64,000 nucleotides of DNA, from contig NZ_JABGCG010000010.1 of NCBI RefSeq assembly GCF_019799925.1, forward strand, positions 1-64,000, written 5' to 3'. Every line of letters starts with the position of its first letter. Position 1 is the first letter of the stretch. The translations under genes were made by a program, and so were the position numbers. Under the pieces are notes generated by a model. That model did not search any database and had not been told where the DNA came from. It saw only the letters and a program-made list of their open reading frames with translations. This DNA comes from Blastococcus sp. CPCC 205250 (GTDB lineage Bacteria > Actinomycetota > Actinomycetes > Mycobacteriales > Geodermatophilaceae). This document shows positions 17,476 to 25,745 of the stretch, piece after piece.

Positions 17476-18030
17476 TCAGGCGGGGTCGCCGTCGAGCGCG
17501 TCCTCCAGTCCGACGGCGTCCATCCCGGCCCAGGTGTCGCCCACGTGGTGGGCCAGGACCATGAGGTCGCGCAGCTGCCCCTCGCGGTCGCGCACGTGGT
17601 CGACGAGCACCGCCTCGCCGCGGAAGCCCAGCCCGGTGAACAGCGCCAGCGCCGCCCCCTGCTCGGCGACGACCTCGACCACGATCTTGGTCAGGCCGGC
17701 CGACACCGCCTGCATGAGCGCGTGCCGGGCCAGGTCGCGGCCGAGCCCCGAGCCCCGGGCGGAGGGGGCGACGACCAGGCGCAGCCGGCCCACGTGGTCC
17801 GACCAGCCCGGCAGCGCGCGCACGGCGACGTACCCGGTGACCACCGGTCCGTCGCCGCCGTCGTCGACGGCGACCCAGCGCGAGCCGCCGCCCTCCCCGC
17901 GGGCCCAGGCCCGCACCACCTCCGGGTCGGTGACCTCCTCCTCGATGAAGGTGAGGTCGCCCTCGGGCAGCTCCCGGAAGAACCGCAGCAGCGCCTCGCA
18001 GTGGTCGGGCTGCACGTCGGTGACCGGCAC
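17476..18030 (-). CDS. GNAT family N-acetyltransferase
   Basis: A 184-residue protein with a GNAT fold. Motif A is LRLVVAPSARGSGLGRDLARHAL (around residue 84), which binds the acetyl-CoA pyrophosphate through R-G-S-G-L-G. A downstream LFTGLGFRGEAVL matches the final beta strands. The substrate is unknown. GTG 18030 is one base from the PHA-synthase-like stop, so it is co-translated with that gene. Confidence 0.88.
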   Translation of the reverse strand: MPVTDVQPDHCEALLRFFRELPEGDLTFIEEEVTDPEVVRAWARGEGGGSRWVAVDDGGDGPVVTGYVAVRALPGWSDHVGRLRLVVAPSARGSGLGRDLARHALMQAVSAGLTKIVVEVVAEQGAALALFTGLGFRGEAVLVDHVRDREGQLRDLMVLAHHVGDTWAGMDAVGLEDALDGDPA

Positions 18031-18031
18031 G

Positions 18032-19171
18032 TCAGGCCTCCGCGGGGGTGTCGGGGCGGACCGAGGAGGCGGGGGAGACCTCGTCGCTGCGCCGCCGGAG
18101 GAAGTCGAGGATCGTCGGCACCGTCGTCCGTGCCGCCGTCCGCCCGACCACGAGGCCCATGTGCCCGGCCGGCAGCTTCAGCTCCTGCTTGTCGGCCGAG
18201 CCGACGAGGTCGATCAGCGGCGCCGTGGCGTCCGGCGGCACGATGTGGTCGCGGTCGGCCCGGACCGTGAGGAACGGGACCGTGATGTCGCGCAGGTGGA
18301 CGCGGTCGCCCGCGACGGTCAGCCGGTCGTTCACCATGCCGTTGTCGCGCACCAGCATCCGCACCGTCTCGCGGGCCGCCGCCCCCGGGAAGGGCACGTG
18401 GTCGTCGGCCCAGCCGGTCATCGCCTGGTAGGAGTTGACGTACTCGTCGCTCCAGAGTCGTTCCCAGAGCGTCACGTAACGGGTCACCTCGGCGGTGGGG
18501 GTCAGCGACCGGAACCCCTGGACGACGACGCGGGGCGGCACGTTGCCGTTCTCGTCGACGACCTGGTCGACCTCGAGACCGCCGACGCGGAAGACGTCGG
18601 CCAGTGGACCCATGTGCCGGAAGTCCACCGGCGTCGCCAGCACGGTCAGGCTGCGCAACGGGGCGTCGGGGTGGTGCGCGGCGTACAGCAGCGAGAGGTC
18701 CCCGCCGAAGCAGTAGCCGAAGAGGTTCACCTCCCCGCAGCCGGAGATGTCCAGGACCCGCTCCACCGCAGCCGGGATGTAGTCGTCGACGTAGTCCTCG
18801 AGCCGGTTGTGCGCGTCCCGCTCGTCGGGCTCGCCCCAGTCGAGCATGTAGACGTCGAAGCCCGCCTCGAGCAGCTGCTCGACGAAGCTGTTGCCCGGCT
18901 GCAGGTCGAGGATGTAGCTGCGGCTGACCATGCTGAAGACGATGAGCAGCGGCGGGGAGAACCGGACGCCGCCATGGGTGTCGACGTCGTTGCGGTAGTG
19001 CCACAGCTGGGTGCGGCCGCGCTGCCACACGACGTCCTTGGCGGTGCAGCCGACGCCGGGCCGGTCGACGCCGGCGACCAGCTTGATGCCGTTACGCGCG
19101 CGGAGGGCGTTGCGCTCGACGTCGCGGCGGACCCGGTCGAGGACCGTCTGCGGGCTGGGCAGGGTGGGCAT
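18032..19171 (-). CDS. Class III PHA synthase (PhaC)-like alpha/beta hydrolase
   Basis: A 379-residue protein matching the PhaC subunit of class III polyhydroxyalkanoate synthases, which are about 355 residues. The lipase-like box is GYCFGG with the nucleophilic Cys, the acid is in VRADRDHIVPP and the catalytic His is in PAGHMGLVVG. LQPGNSFVEQLLEAGFDVYMLDWG is also typical. Class III synthases need a PhaE partner; the small coiled-coil protein just upstream may fill that role but is shorter than known PhaE. With the acyl-CoA synthetase upstream, the cluster could polymerise 3-hydroxyacyl-CoA. Start ATG 19171. Confidence 0.85.
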   Translation of the reverse strand: MPTLPSPQTVLDRVRRDVERNALRARNGIKLVAGVDRPGVGCTAKDVVWQRGRTQLWHYRNDVDTHGGVRFSPPLLIVFSMVSRSYILDLQPGNSFVEQLLEAGFDVYMLDWGEPDERDAHNRLEDYVDDYIPAAVERVLDISGCGEVNLFGYCFGGDLSLLYAAHHPDAPLRSLTVLATPVDFRHMGPLADVFRVGGLEVDQVVDENGNVPPRVVVQGFRSLTPTAEVTRYVTLWERLWSDEYVNSYQAMTGWADDHVPFPGAAARETVRMLVRDNGMVNDRLTVAGDRVHLRDITVPFLTVRADRDHIVPPDATAPLIDLVGSADKQELKLPAGHMGLVVGRTAARTTVPTILDFLRRRSDEVSPASSVRPDTPAEA

Positions 19172-19496
19172 CGGACTCCTCGTTCGCGATGGGCCGGCCA
19201 GGGCGGCGGCGCTCGTTCTCCAGCTGCAGGGTCAGTCGGCGGATCTCGCGGTCGAGGGCGCCCACCTGCGCGCGCAGGCGGGCGACGTCGCTGCCGGCCG
19301 GCAGGTTCACCAGGTGCCACGCCCGGGCGGTCACGCCCTGGGCGGTGTCGCGGGCCATCAGCTGCGCACGCCGCAGCAGCGTCACCCCGAGCGCGAAGCC
19401 CGGTGTCCGCACCAGGTGGTCGGCGTGCGGCGTGACCCGCTGCTCGACGGCGTCGAACGCCTGCCGCCACAGCGGCGGGCCGGGCGGCTGGCTCAT
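19092..19496 (-). CDS. Phasin/PhaE-like small coiled-coil protein
   Basis: A 134-residue protein. Residues 1-70 form amphipathic helices (FDAVEQRVTPHADHLVRTPG) and residues 69-97 a short coiled coil (DVARLRAQVGALDREIRRL). ATG 19496 overlaps the stop of the acyl-CoA synthetase (ATGA). Its C-terminal 27 residues overlap the 5' end of the PhaC-like gene by 80 bp and are Pro/Arg-rich, so the true functional end is near residue 105. By context it may be a PHA granule or PhaC-activating factor; this is inference, as no family was recognised. Confidence 0.65.
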   Translation of the reverse strand: MSQPPGPPLWRQAFDAVEQRVTPHADHLVRTPGFALGVTLLRRAQLMARDTAQGVTARAWHLVNLPAGSDVARLRAQVGALDREIRRLTLQLENERRRPGRPIANEESDAHPAQPADGPRPGPPRRRAQRPPRA

Positions 19497-20995
19497 GCGC
19501 GCACCTCCGCCGGCACCTCGACCGCCCGCCGCAGGATCTTCCCGGTCGGGCCCTTGGGCAGGCTGTCGACCAGCCACAGGTGGCGCGGGTACTTGTAGGC
19601 GGCGACCCGCTCCTTCACCCAGGCCTGCAGCTCGGCGACGTCGGCCGAGGCGCCCGGCTTCAGGGCGACGGCCGCGGCGACCTCCTCCCCGAGGTCGGCG
19701 TGGGGGACGCCGACGCAAGCGGCCTCGGCGACCGCCGGGTGCTCGTAGAGCGCTTCCTCGATCTCCCGCGGGTAGACGTTGTAGCCGCCGCGGATGATCA
19801 TCTCCTTCTTGCGGTCGACGATCGCGTAGTAGCCGTCGTCGTCGCGGCGGGCGAGGTCGCCGGTGCGGAACCAGCCGTCGGGGATGGCCTTGGCCGTCTC
19901 CTCCGGCCGCTGCCAGTAGCCGCGCATGACGTTCTCACCGCGGATGGCGATCTCCCCGACGTCGCCCTCGCGGACGTCCTTGCCGTCGTCGTCGACCAGG
20001 CGCATCTCCACCCCGCGGATCGGCGTGCCGATGGTGCCGGGCTTCCGCTCGGCGTGCGGGTGGTTGAACGAGGCGACCGGCGAGGTCTCGGACAGGCCGT
20101 AGCCCTCGAGGACGATGCAGCCGAAGGCCTCCTCGAAGCCCCGCATCACCTCCACGGGCATGGCCGAGCCGCCGGAGACGCACAACCGCAGGCTCGAGAC
20201 GTCGTACCGGCTCGCGTCGGGCTGGTGCAGCATCGCGGCGAACATCGTCGGCACGCCCTGGAACACCGTGACCCGGTCGCGCTGCACGATCTCCAGTGCC
20301 CGGGCGCCGTCGAAGCGCGGCAGCAGCGTGAGGCAGGCGCCGGCCAGCACGCCGGCGTTCAGCGAGCAGGTCAGCCCGAAGACGTGGAACAGCGGCAGGC
20401 AGCCCATGATCACGTCCTCGGGCGTGCCCTCCAGCAGCGTCTCCTGCGTGGTGCGGGCGTTGCCGCGCAGGTTGGCGTGGGTGAGCTCGGCGCCCTTGGG
20501 CTGACCGGTGGTGCCGGAGGTGTAGAGGATCACCGCGTCGTCCTCGTCGGCCCGCTCGGCCACGTCGACCTCGGCGCCGGCGCCGCCGAGGGTCGCCCCC
20601 GGGTCGACCGGTCCGATGGCGACCGCCTCGACGCCCACCGTTGCGGCCGCCTCGGTCGCGGCCGCCGCCGACGCGTCGAGGGCGACGACGAGCCGGGCGC
20701 CGGAGTCGCGGAGGAAGTACTCCACCTCGCGCGCCTTGAGCAGCGGGTTCATCGGGACGACGGCGGCGCCGGCCATGAGTGCGCCGTAGAAGACGACGGG
20801 GAAGCTGACGACGTTGGGGAGCACGAGGCCGACCCGGTCGCCGGGCTCGACGCCGCGCTCACGGAGGCCGGCGGCCACGGCCGCGGCGGCGTCGCGGAAC
20901 TCGGCGTAGGTCAGGACGGTGTCGTCCATGCGGAGGGCCGGCCGGTCGCCGTGGACGGCGGCGGTGTCGACGAGGTGCTGGGCGAGGTTGGCCAT
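19493..20995 (-). CDS. Long-chain fatty-acid-CoA ligase (AMP-forming)
   Basis: A 500-residue adenylate-forming enzyme that activates a carboxylic acid to its CoA thioester. The P-loop is VILYTSGTTGQPKGAELTH (about residue 153), then LEGYGLSETSP and GWFRTGDLARRDDDGYY, the hinge is DRKKEMIIRGGYNVYPREIE, and the catalytic Lys is in LPKGPTGKILRR near the C-terminus. The chain length of the substrate is unknown. ATG 20995 follows GGGAGA. It heads the operon ligase, phasin-like, phaC-like, GNAT, PH-like. Confidence 0.92.
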   Translation of the reverse strand: MANLAQHLVDTAAVHGDRPALRMDDTVLTYAEFRDAAAAVAAGLRERGVEPGDRVGLVLPNVVSFPVVFYGALMAGAAVVPMNPLLKAREVEYFLRDSGARLVVALDASAAAATEAAATVGVEAVAIGPVDPGATLGGAGAEVDVAERADEDDAVILYTSGTTGQPKGAELTHANLRGNARTTQETLLEGTPEDVIMGCLPLFHVFGLTCSLNAGVLAGACLTLLPRFDGARALEIVQRDRVTVFQGVPTMFAAMLHQPDASRYDVSSLRLCVSGGSAMPVEVMRGFEEAFGCIVLEGYGLSETSPVASFNHPHAERKPGTIGTPIRGVEMRLVDDDGKDVREGDVGEIAIRGENVMRGYWQRPEETAKAIPDGWFRTGDLARRDDDGYYAIVDRKKEMIIRGGYNVYPREIEEALYEHPAVAEAACVGVPHADLGEEVAAAVALKPGASADVAELQAWVKERVAAYKYPRHLWLVDSLPKGPTGKILRRAVEVPAEVRA

Positions 20996-21131
20996 GGTGG
21001 GTCTCCCTGGGGGTGGGCGGACCCCTACCCGGGTGCGTTGTGCTCTACCCCACATCTGCGGACCGCTCGCGGTGGCGGTCTCCCCGCCGGGACGACAGGC
21101 TCGGGGCAGGCATCGACGACAGGAGACACGC

Positions 21132-21902
21132 GTGGCGGACAAGGGCGTCCTGGACATGTTCCGGCTCGACGGCAAGGTGGCGATCGTGACGGGGGCGTCG
21201 TCGGGCCTCGGCGTCGTCTTCGCGCGGGCGCTGGCCCAGGCGGGCGCCGACGTGGCCCTCGGCGCGCGGCGCGAGGACCGGCTGACCGCCACCCGGGAGG
21301 CCGTGGAGGCGGCCGGCCGGAGGGCGCTGACGGTGCGGACCGACGTCGCCCGCCCCGAGGACTGCCAGGCCCTGGTCGACGCGACGGTGGCCGAGTTCGG
21401 CCGCGTCGACGTCCTGGTCAACAACGCCGGCATCGGCACCGCCATGCCGGCGACCCGGGAGTCGCCCGAGCAGTTCCGCTCGGTGATCGACGTCAACCTC
21501 AACGGCTGCTACTGGATGGCCCAGGCGTGCGGGCGGGTCATGCAGCCGGGCAGCTCGGTCGTGAACATCTCCAGCGTCCTGGGGCTCACGACCGCGGGGC
21601 TGCCGCAGGCTGCGTACGCGGCCAGCAAGGCCGGCCTGATCGGGCTGACCCGCGACCTGGCGCAGCAGTGGACCGGGCGCAAGGGGATCCGGGTGAACGC
21701 GCTGGCCCCCGGGTTCTTCGCCTCCGAGATGACCGACCAGTACCCCGAGGGCTACCTGGACCAGCAGATGGGCCGCGTGCTCGTCGGCCGTCCCGGCGAC
21801 CCCATGGAGCTGGCCGCGGCGCTGGTGTTCCTGGTCAGCGAGGCCGGGGGCTACGTGACCGGCACGACGATCCCCGTCGAGGGCGGGATGCTCACCAGCT
21901 GA
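21132..21902 (+). CDS. Short-chain dehydrogenase/reductase (SDR)
   Basis: A 256-residue classical SDR oxidoreductase. The cofactor motif is VTGASSGLGVVFARALA (T-G-x3-G-x-G), and NNAGIG is present. The catalytic Ser is in NISSVLG and Y-x3-K is YAASKAGLIGLTRDLA. GARREDRL after beta 2, with Arg instead of an acidic residue, hints at NADP(H). GTG 21132 has AGGAG 6 nt upstream; longer in-frame starts lack this. It is divergent from the acyl-CoA ligase across a 136-bp gap that holds GACCGC/GCGGTC (21061-21080), and may reduce 3-oxoacyl substrates in the same pathway. Confidence 0.9.
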   Translation: MADKGVLDMFRLDGKVAIVTGASSGLGVVFARALAQAGADVALGARREDRLTATREAVEAAGRRALTVRTDVARPEDCQALVDATVAEFGRVDVLVNNAGIGTAMPATRESPEQFRSVIDVNLNGCYWMAQACGRVMQPGSSVVNISSVLGLTTAGLPQAAYAASKAGLIGLTRDLAQQWTGRKGIRVNALAPGFFASEMTDQYPEGYLDQQMGRVLVGRPGDPMELAAALVFLVSEAGGYVTGTTIPVEGGMLTS

Positions 21903-21913
21903 GCAGCCGCCCG

Positions 21914-21951
21914 GCGGGGGCCGGACCCGCGACGGCGGGTCCGGCCCCCGC
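21914..21951. terminator. Perfect 17-bp bidirectional terminator
   Basis: The arm at 21914-21930 (GCGGGGGCCGGACCCGC) is exactly complementary to 21935-21951 around a GACG loop. It sits between the SDR stop (21902) and the convergent hydrolase stop (21954). Confidence 0.85.
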
Positions 21952-21953
21952 GC

Positions 21954-22847
21954 TCAGCGGGCGCTCTCGCCGCGCTCGACGAGCCCGGTGATCCGGTCCA
22001 CCAGGTCCGGCCACAGCTCGCGGGGCAGGTCGTGTCCCATGCCCTCGACGACCCACAGGTCGGCGCCGGGGATCGCCGCGGCCGTGGCGCGGCCGCCGCT
22101 GACGTCGACCAGGGTGTCCTGGGCGCCGTGGACCACCAGGGTGGGCACGGAGATCTCGCCCAGGTGCGGCGTCCGGTCGTCGGTGGTCAGGATCGCCGCG
22201 AGCTGGCGGGCCACCCCGGCGGGGTCGTGCGCCCGGTCGAAGGACAGGCCGGCGCGCTCGCGCAGGGACGCCTCGTCGAACTCGAAGCCGGGGGAGCCGA
22301 TCACCCGGTAGGTGTCCACCGCCCGCTGCAGCGCCTCGTCGCGGGTGCGCGCGGCCGGCGCCAGCAGCACGCCCATGGCGACCTCCGCGGGGCTGCCCAC
22401 GGTGCGGTCCCCGGTCGTCGACATGATCGACGTCAGGGTGCGCACCCGCTGCGGGTGCCGGATCGCCAGCGTCTGGGCGATCATCCCGCCCATCGAGGCG
22501 CCGACGACGTGCGCGCTGTCCCAGCCGAGGGCGTCGAGCAACCCGGCCGTGTCGTCGGCCATGTCGGCCAGCGAGTACGGCGCGCTGCCGGCGCCGCCCA
22601 GCAGCGACACCACGTCCGGCGCGCCCGCGGCGTCCAGGTGCGTCGACAGCCCGATGTCGCGGTTGTCGAAGCGGACGACGTGCAGCCCGCGCCCGGCCAG
22701 CGCCTCGCAGAACCCGTCGGGCCAGCCGACCATCTGCGTGGCCAGCCCCATGACCAGCAGCAGCGGCGTGTCCCCGGGGGAGCCGACGCTCTCGTAGGCG
22801 ATCTCGACGTCCCCGACCCCGGTGCGCTGCACCCCGTTGTGCTCCAT
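21954..22847 (-). CDS. Alpha/beta-fold hydrolase
   Basis: A 297-residue hydrolase with a full catalytic triad: nucleophile Ser in VVGASMGGMIAQ, Asp in VVHGAQDTLVD and His in VEGMGHDLP. The oxyanion-hole region is LLLVMGLATQMVGWPDGF, resembling the aclacinomycin-methylesterase-like branch. The substrate is unknown. ATG 22847 is preceded 7 nt upstream by TAGCGT, a leaderless promoter; the frame extends further but without support. Confidence 0.88.
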   Translation of the reverse strand: MEHNGVQRTGVGDVEIAYESVGSPGDTPLLLVMGLATQMVGWPDGFCEALAGRGLHVVRFDNRDIGLSTHLDAAGAPDVVSLLGGAGSAPYSLADMADDTAGLLDALGWDSAHVVGASMGGMIAQTLAIRHPQRVRTLTSIMSTTGDRTVGSPAEVAMGVLLAPAARTRDEALQRAVDTYRVIGSPGFEFDEASLRERAGLSFDRAHDPAGVARQLAAILTTDDRTPHLGEISVPTLVVHGAQDTLVDVSGGRATAAAIPGADLWVVEGMGHDLPRELWPDLVDRITGLVERGESAR

Positions 22848-22926
22848 GGCCGCGACGCTAACCCGGCCGCCGGAGCGCGACACCAGCGGCGGTGTGGCGG
22901 GGCCGCCCGCTGGCTATCCGGGGGGC

Positions 22927-23412
22927 GTGACCGCCGCCGCGCACCCGGCCCCCTCCCCGTCGCCGGCCCGGCGCCGCGCGCTGCTGACCGGCGGGATGCT
23001 CGGCGTCGGCACGATGGCGGCGGCCGACGTCGTGGTGTTCCACCTGGTCCTGGGCTGGCACCACTTCTACGACCGCGCCACGCCGTCGGTCGGGCTGCTC
23101 TCCGACGGGCTGCTGCAGACCAGCTACCTCGTGCTCCTGGTGGCGGGGGCCTTCCGGCTGGCCGACGCCCGCCGCGCCGGCACCCTGGCCCGCCGCTCCG
23201 CCGTCGCCGGGTTCGTCACCGGGCTGGGCGCCTTCCAGCTGTTCGACGGGGTGGTCGACCACAAGCTGCTGCGGCTGCACCAGGTGCGCTACGACGTGGA
23301 CCTGCTGCCCTACGACCTGGCCTGGATCGGCTCCTCGGTCGTGCTGCTGGTCGCCGGACTGGTGCTGGTCCGGGCGACCCGCCACGAGGGCCGGGACCGG
23401 GCGGACCGGTGA
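22927..23412 (+). CDS. DUF2243 membrane protein
   Basis: A 161-residue protein with four hydrophobic helices. DUF2243 landmarks are ADVVVFHLVLGWHHFYD (about residues 37-53), GAFQLFDGVVDHKLLRLHQVR (about 100) and DLAWIGSSVVLL. The clustered His residues suggest metal or haem contact. GTG 22927 follows a TATCCG box by 6 nt. The stop overlaps the next gene (GTGA). This gene pairs with CtaG-type cytochrome oxidase assembly proteins in actinobacteria, so a role in copper delivery or oxidase assembly is a reasonable inference. Confidence 0.85.
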   Translation: MTAAAHPAPSPSPARRRALLTGGMLGVGTMAAADVVVFHLVLGWHHFYDRATPSVGLLSDGLLQTSYLVLLVAGAFRLADARRAGTLARRSAVAGFVTGLGAFQLFDGVVDHKLLRLHQVRYDVDLLPYDLAWIGSSVVLLVAGLVLVRATRHEGRDRADR

Positions 23413-24215
23413 GCGGCGCGCTCGCCGCCGGCTGGCTGCTGGCCGGGGGCGCAGCAGCCCTCCCCGCCTGGCTCTACCTGACCGGCGTGCGGATCCGCGC
23501 GGACGGCGGGCGCGGCTGGCCGCCGGGGCGGACGGCGGCCTGGCTGCTGGGCTGCCTGCTCACCGGCGTCGCGCTCGCCCCGCCGCTGGAGGCCGCTGCG
23601 GCCGGCGCGTCGGGGCACATGGTGCAGCACCTGCTGCTGGGCGCCGCCGCGCCGCTCGCACTGGTCCTCGGGGCCCCGGTGACCCTGCTGCTCGGGGCGC
23701 TGGGCCCCGCCGCCCGCCGGCCGGTGGCCGCGGTCCTGCACGCCCGGGCGACGCGCGCCCTCACGCACCCCGTGACCGGCGCCGTCCTGGCCGTCGGCGG
23801 CCTGTACCTGCTGTACCTGACACCGCTGTACGCGCTCAGCACCCGGTCGGGCCCGGTGCACGCGCTCGTCCACGTCCACCTGCTCGCGGCCGGGTGCCTG
23901 TTCGCCTGGGCCGTCGCCGGCCCCGACCCGGCGCCGCGGCGACCGGGAACCGGCACGCGCGTCGCGGTCGTCGTCGCGGCGGGCGGGGCGCACGCGGTGC
24001 TCGCCCAGCTGCTGTACGCGCGGGCGGGGGAGCTGCCGCCGGGTGCCGGGCTGGCGGCGGGGGAGGTGGAGGCGGCCGCGCAGGTCATGTACCACGGCGG
24101 GCACCTGGCGGACCTCGCCCTGCTCGTGGCGCTCTTCGCCGCGGTGTACCGGCGGCGCTGGTGGTCGGCGGCCAGGGCCGGGGCCGCTGCGGACGGCCGG
24201 CTCCTGACGAGCTGA
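23409..24215 (+). CDS. CtaG-type cytochrome c oxidase assembly protein
   Basis: A 268-residue, seven-helix membrane protein of the CtaG_Bacillus (caa3-type oxidase assembly) family. Conserved His clusters appear in HMVQHLLLGAAAPLALVLG (about residue 67), HALVHVHLLAAGCLFAW (about 155) and MYHGGHLADLALL (about 228). The family is thought to help insert copper into cytochrome oxidase. GTG 23409 overlaps the DUF2243 stop, implying coupled translation and a joint job. It ends at TGA 24215. Confidence 0.88.
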   Translation: MSGALAAGWLLAGGAAALPAWLYLTGVRIRADGGRGWPPGRTAAWLLGCLLTGVALAPPLEAAAAGASGHMVQHLLLGAAAPLALVLGAPVTLLLGALGPAARRPVAAVLHARATRALTHPVTGAVLAVGGLYLLYLTPLYALSTRSGPVHALVHVHLLAAGCLFAWAVAGPDPAPRRPGTGTRVAVVVAAGGAHAVLAQLLYARAGELPPGAGLAAGEVEAAAQVMYHGGHLADLALLVALFAAVYRRRWWSAARAGAAADGRLLTS

Positions 24216-24279
24216 CCGGGCACGGGAGCCGCTCGGCAACCGGTCAGGAATCGAGAAGCCGGGGCGTCCCCGCCGCCCC

Positions 24280-24285
24280 TAGCGT
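24280..24285 (+). promoter_or_regulatory. Leaderless-type -10 box for the VOC gene
   Basis: TAGCGT ends 7 nt before ATG 24293, and no ribosome site lies between, as expected of a leaderless mRNA. Confidence 0.4.
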
Positions 24286-24292
24286 GCTCGGC

Positions 24293-24703
24293 ATGAGCTT
24301 GATCATCCACTACACCTTCCTGCCGCACACCGACCCGGAGGCCTCGCTGGCCTTCTACCGGGACGTCCTGGGCTTCGAGGTCCGCAAGGACGTCGGTGGC
24401 GGAGCCATGCGCTGGATCACCGTGGGGCCGCCCGGGCAGCCGGACACCTCCGTCGTCCTGCACCCGCCGGCCGCCGACCCGACCATCTCCGACGACGAGC
24501 GCCGGACGATCCTCGAGCTGATCGCCAAGGGCAACTACACCGCGGTCACCCTGGCCAGCGACGACCTCGACGCCGACTTCGTCCGGCTGGCCGCCGCCGG
24601 CGCGGAGGTCCTGCAGGAGCCGATGGACCAGGGGTACGGCGTGCGCGACTGCGCCTTCCGCGACCCCGCCGGCAACCTCATCCGCGTCAACCAGCTGGCG
24701 TGA
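24293..24703 (+). CDS. VOC (glyoxalase/bleomycin-resistance fold) protein
   Basis: A 136-residue single VOC-superfamily protein. It starts MSLIIHYTFLPHTDPEAS, continues FYRDVLGFEVRKDVGGGAMR and ends FRDPAGNLIRVNQL, the two beta-alpha-beta modules expected of the fold. Family members include metal-dependent dioxygenases, glyoxalases and antibiotic-binding proteins; the real substrate is unknown. Another VOC gene follows with its start 36 bp downstream. Confidence 0.9.
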   Translation: MSLIIHYTFLPHTDPEASLAFYRDVLGFEVRKDVGGGAMRWITVGPPGQPDTSVVLHPPAADPTISDDERRTILELIAKGNYTAVTLASDDLDADFVRLAAAGAEVLQEPMDQGYGVRDCAFRDPAGNLIRVNQLA

Positions 24704-24738
24704 GCCGGCCGGCGCGGTCGACCGAGGAGGAGGTACCC

Positions 24739-25503
24739 GTGACGTTGTCGCTCGACGGAGTCGACCTGGTCGTGCCGGAGGTCCCGGCCGCCCGGGCGTT
24801 CTACGCGGCCGCCCTGGCAGCGGCGGAGCGGTCCGGCCGTCCGTGCGTCACCCTCGACCTGGGCGCGGGCAAGCTCGGGCTGCGCGACGCCGGCCCGCGG
24901 GCCGACGCCGGTCCGCCCGGCTGCGTGCTCAACTACGTCGTCGCCCAGCCCAGCGAGGTCCAGGCGGTGCTGGAGGCCGCCGTGCGGCACGGCGCGGAGG
25001 TCCTCAAGCCGGCCAGGAAGGGCTTCTTCGGCGGGTTCACCGCGGTGCTGCGGGCCCCGGACGGCAGCGTGTGGAAGCTGGCCGCACCGACGAAGCGCGA
25101 CACCGCGCCCGCGGCGGCGCCCCCCGTGCCGACGGAGACGGTCGTCCTCCTCGGCGTCGCCGACCCCCAGGCGTCCGCGGCCTTCTACGCGGCCCTGGGC
25201 ATGACGGTCGACCGGGACTACGGCGGGAAGTTCGTCGACTTCCGGTTCGAGCCCGGCACCTCCAGGCTCGGCCTGATGCCCCGCAGGGAGCTGGCGAAGG
25301 ACGCCGGTGCCGACCCGGACGCGCTCGCCGCGGTGGTGCTGACCCGCCGGGCCGGCTCCCGGGACGAGGTCGACGCGCTCCTGGCGGCGGCCGCGGCGGC
25401 CGGCGGCCACGTCGTCGTCCCGACGGGAGCGGACGGGCGGGGTGGGTGGTGCGGGCGCTTCACCGACCCCGACGGCTTCCTGTGGGAGGTCACCGCCGGC
25501 TGA
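24739..25503 (+). CDS. Two-domain VOC/glyoxalase-like protein
   Basis: A 254-residue protein with two VOC modules. The first covers about residues 1-120 (VPEVPAARAFYAAALA, then FGGFTAVLRAPDGSVWKLA). The second covers about 132-254 (VADPQASAAFYAALGMTVDR, then WCGRFTDPDGFLWEV). GTG 24739 is chosen because GAGGAGGAGG precedes it directly; an alternative GTG at 24700 overlaps the previous stop. No substrate can be named. A strong hairpin follows the stop. Confidence 0.88.
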   Translation: MTLSLDGVDLVVPEVPAARAFYAAALAAAERSGRPCVTLDLGAGKLGLRDAGPRADAGPPGCVLNYVVAQPSEVQAVLEAAVRHGAEVLKPARKGFFGGFTAVLRAPDGSVWKLAAPTKRDTAPAAAPPVPTETVVLLGVADPQASAAFYAALGMTVDRDYGGKFVDFRFEPGTSRLGLMPRRELAKDAGADPDALAAVVLTRRAGSRDEVDALLAAAAAAGGHVVVPTGADGRGGWCGRFTDPDGFLWEVTAG

Positions 25504-25514
25504 GACCGTCCGTG

Positions 25515-25545
25515 GAACGGGACAGGCCCCGCCGGCGTCCCGTTC
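25515..25545. terminator. Hairpin terminator after the VOC genes
   Basis: GAACGGGAC (25515-25523) pairs perfectly with GTCCCGTTC (25537-25545) around a 13-nt loop that can form an inner GCC/GGC. It lies between the VOC stop and the minus-strand tRNA, so it could end both. Confidence 0.7.
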
Positions 25546-25615
25546 GGGGACCGGTGGGGCCTGGTGGGGTCTGGTGTCGCACGGCGCCGACGTCGAGCCG
25601 GCGCGATGCGGGACG

Positions 25616-25687
25616 TGCCCCCGGCAGGATTCGAACCTGCGCCCCTGCCTCCGGAGGGCAGTGCTCTATCCCCTGAGCTACGGGGGC
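25616..25687 (-). tRNA. tRNA-Arg (anticodon CCG)
   Basis: A complete 72-nt cloverleaf on the minus strand. The acceptor GCCCCCG pairs with CGGGGGC, the D-arm is GCTC...GAGC, the anticodon stem CTGCC/GGCAG encloses loop CTCCGGA with anticodon CCG (decodes CGG), the variable loop is 4 nt, and the T-arm is GCAGG-TTCGAAT-CCTGC. The discriminator is A and CCA is not encoded. CGG is expected to be a frequent Arg codon in this high-GC genome. Confidence 0.97.
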
Positions 25688-25745
25688 TCGGGGCACTGGA
25701 GAAGTTACCAGCCCCGCCCCGCCCGTCCGACGGCGGGATGGGCGC

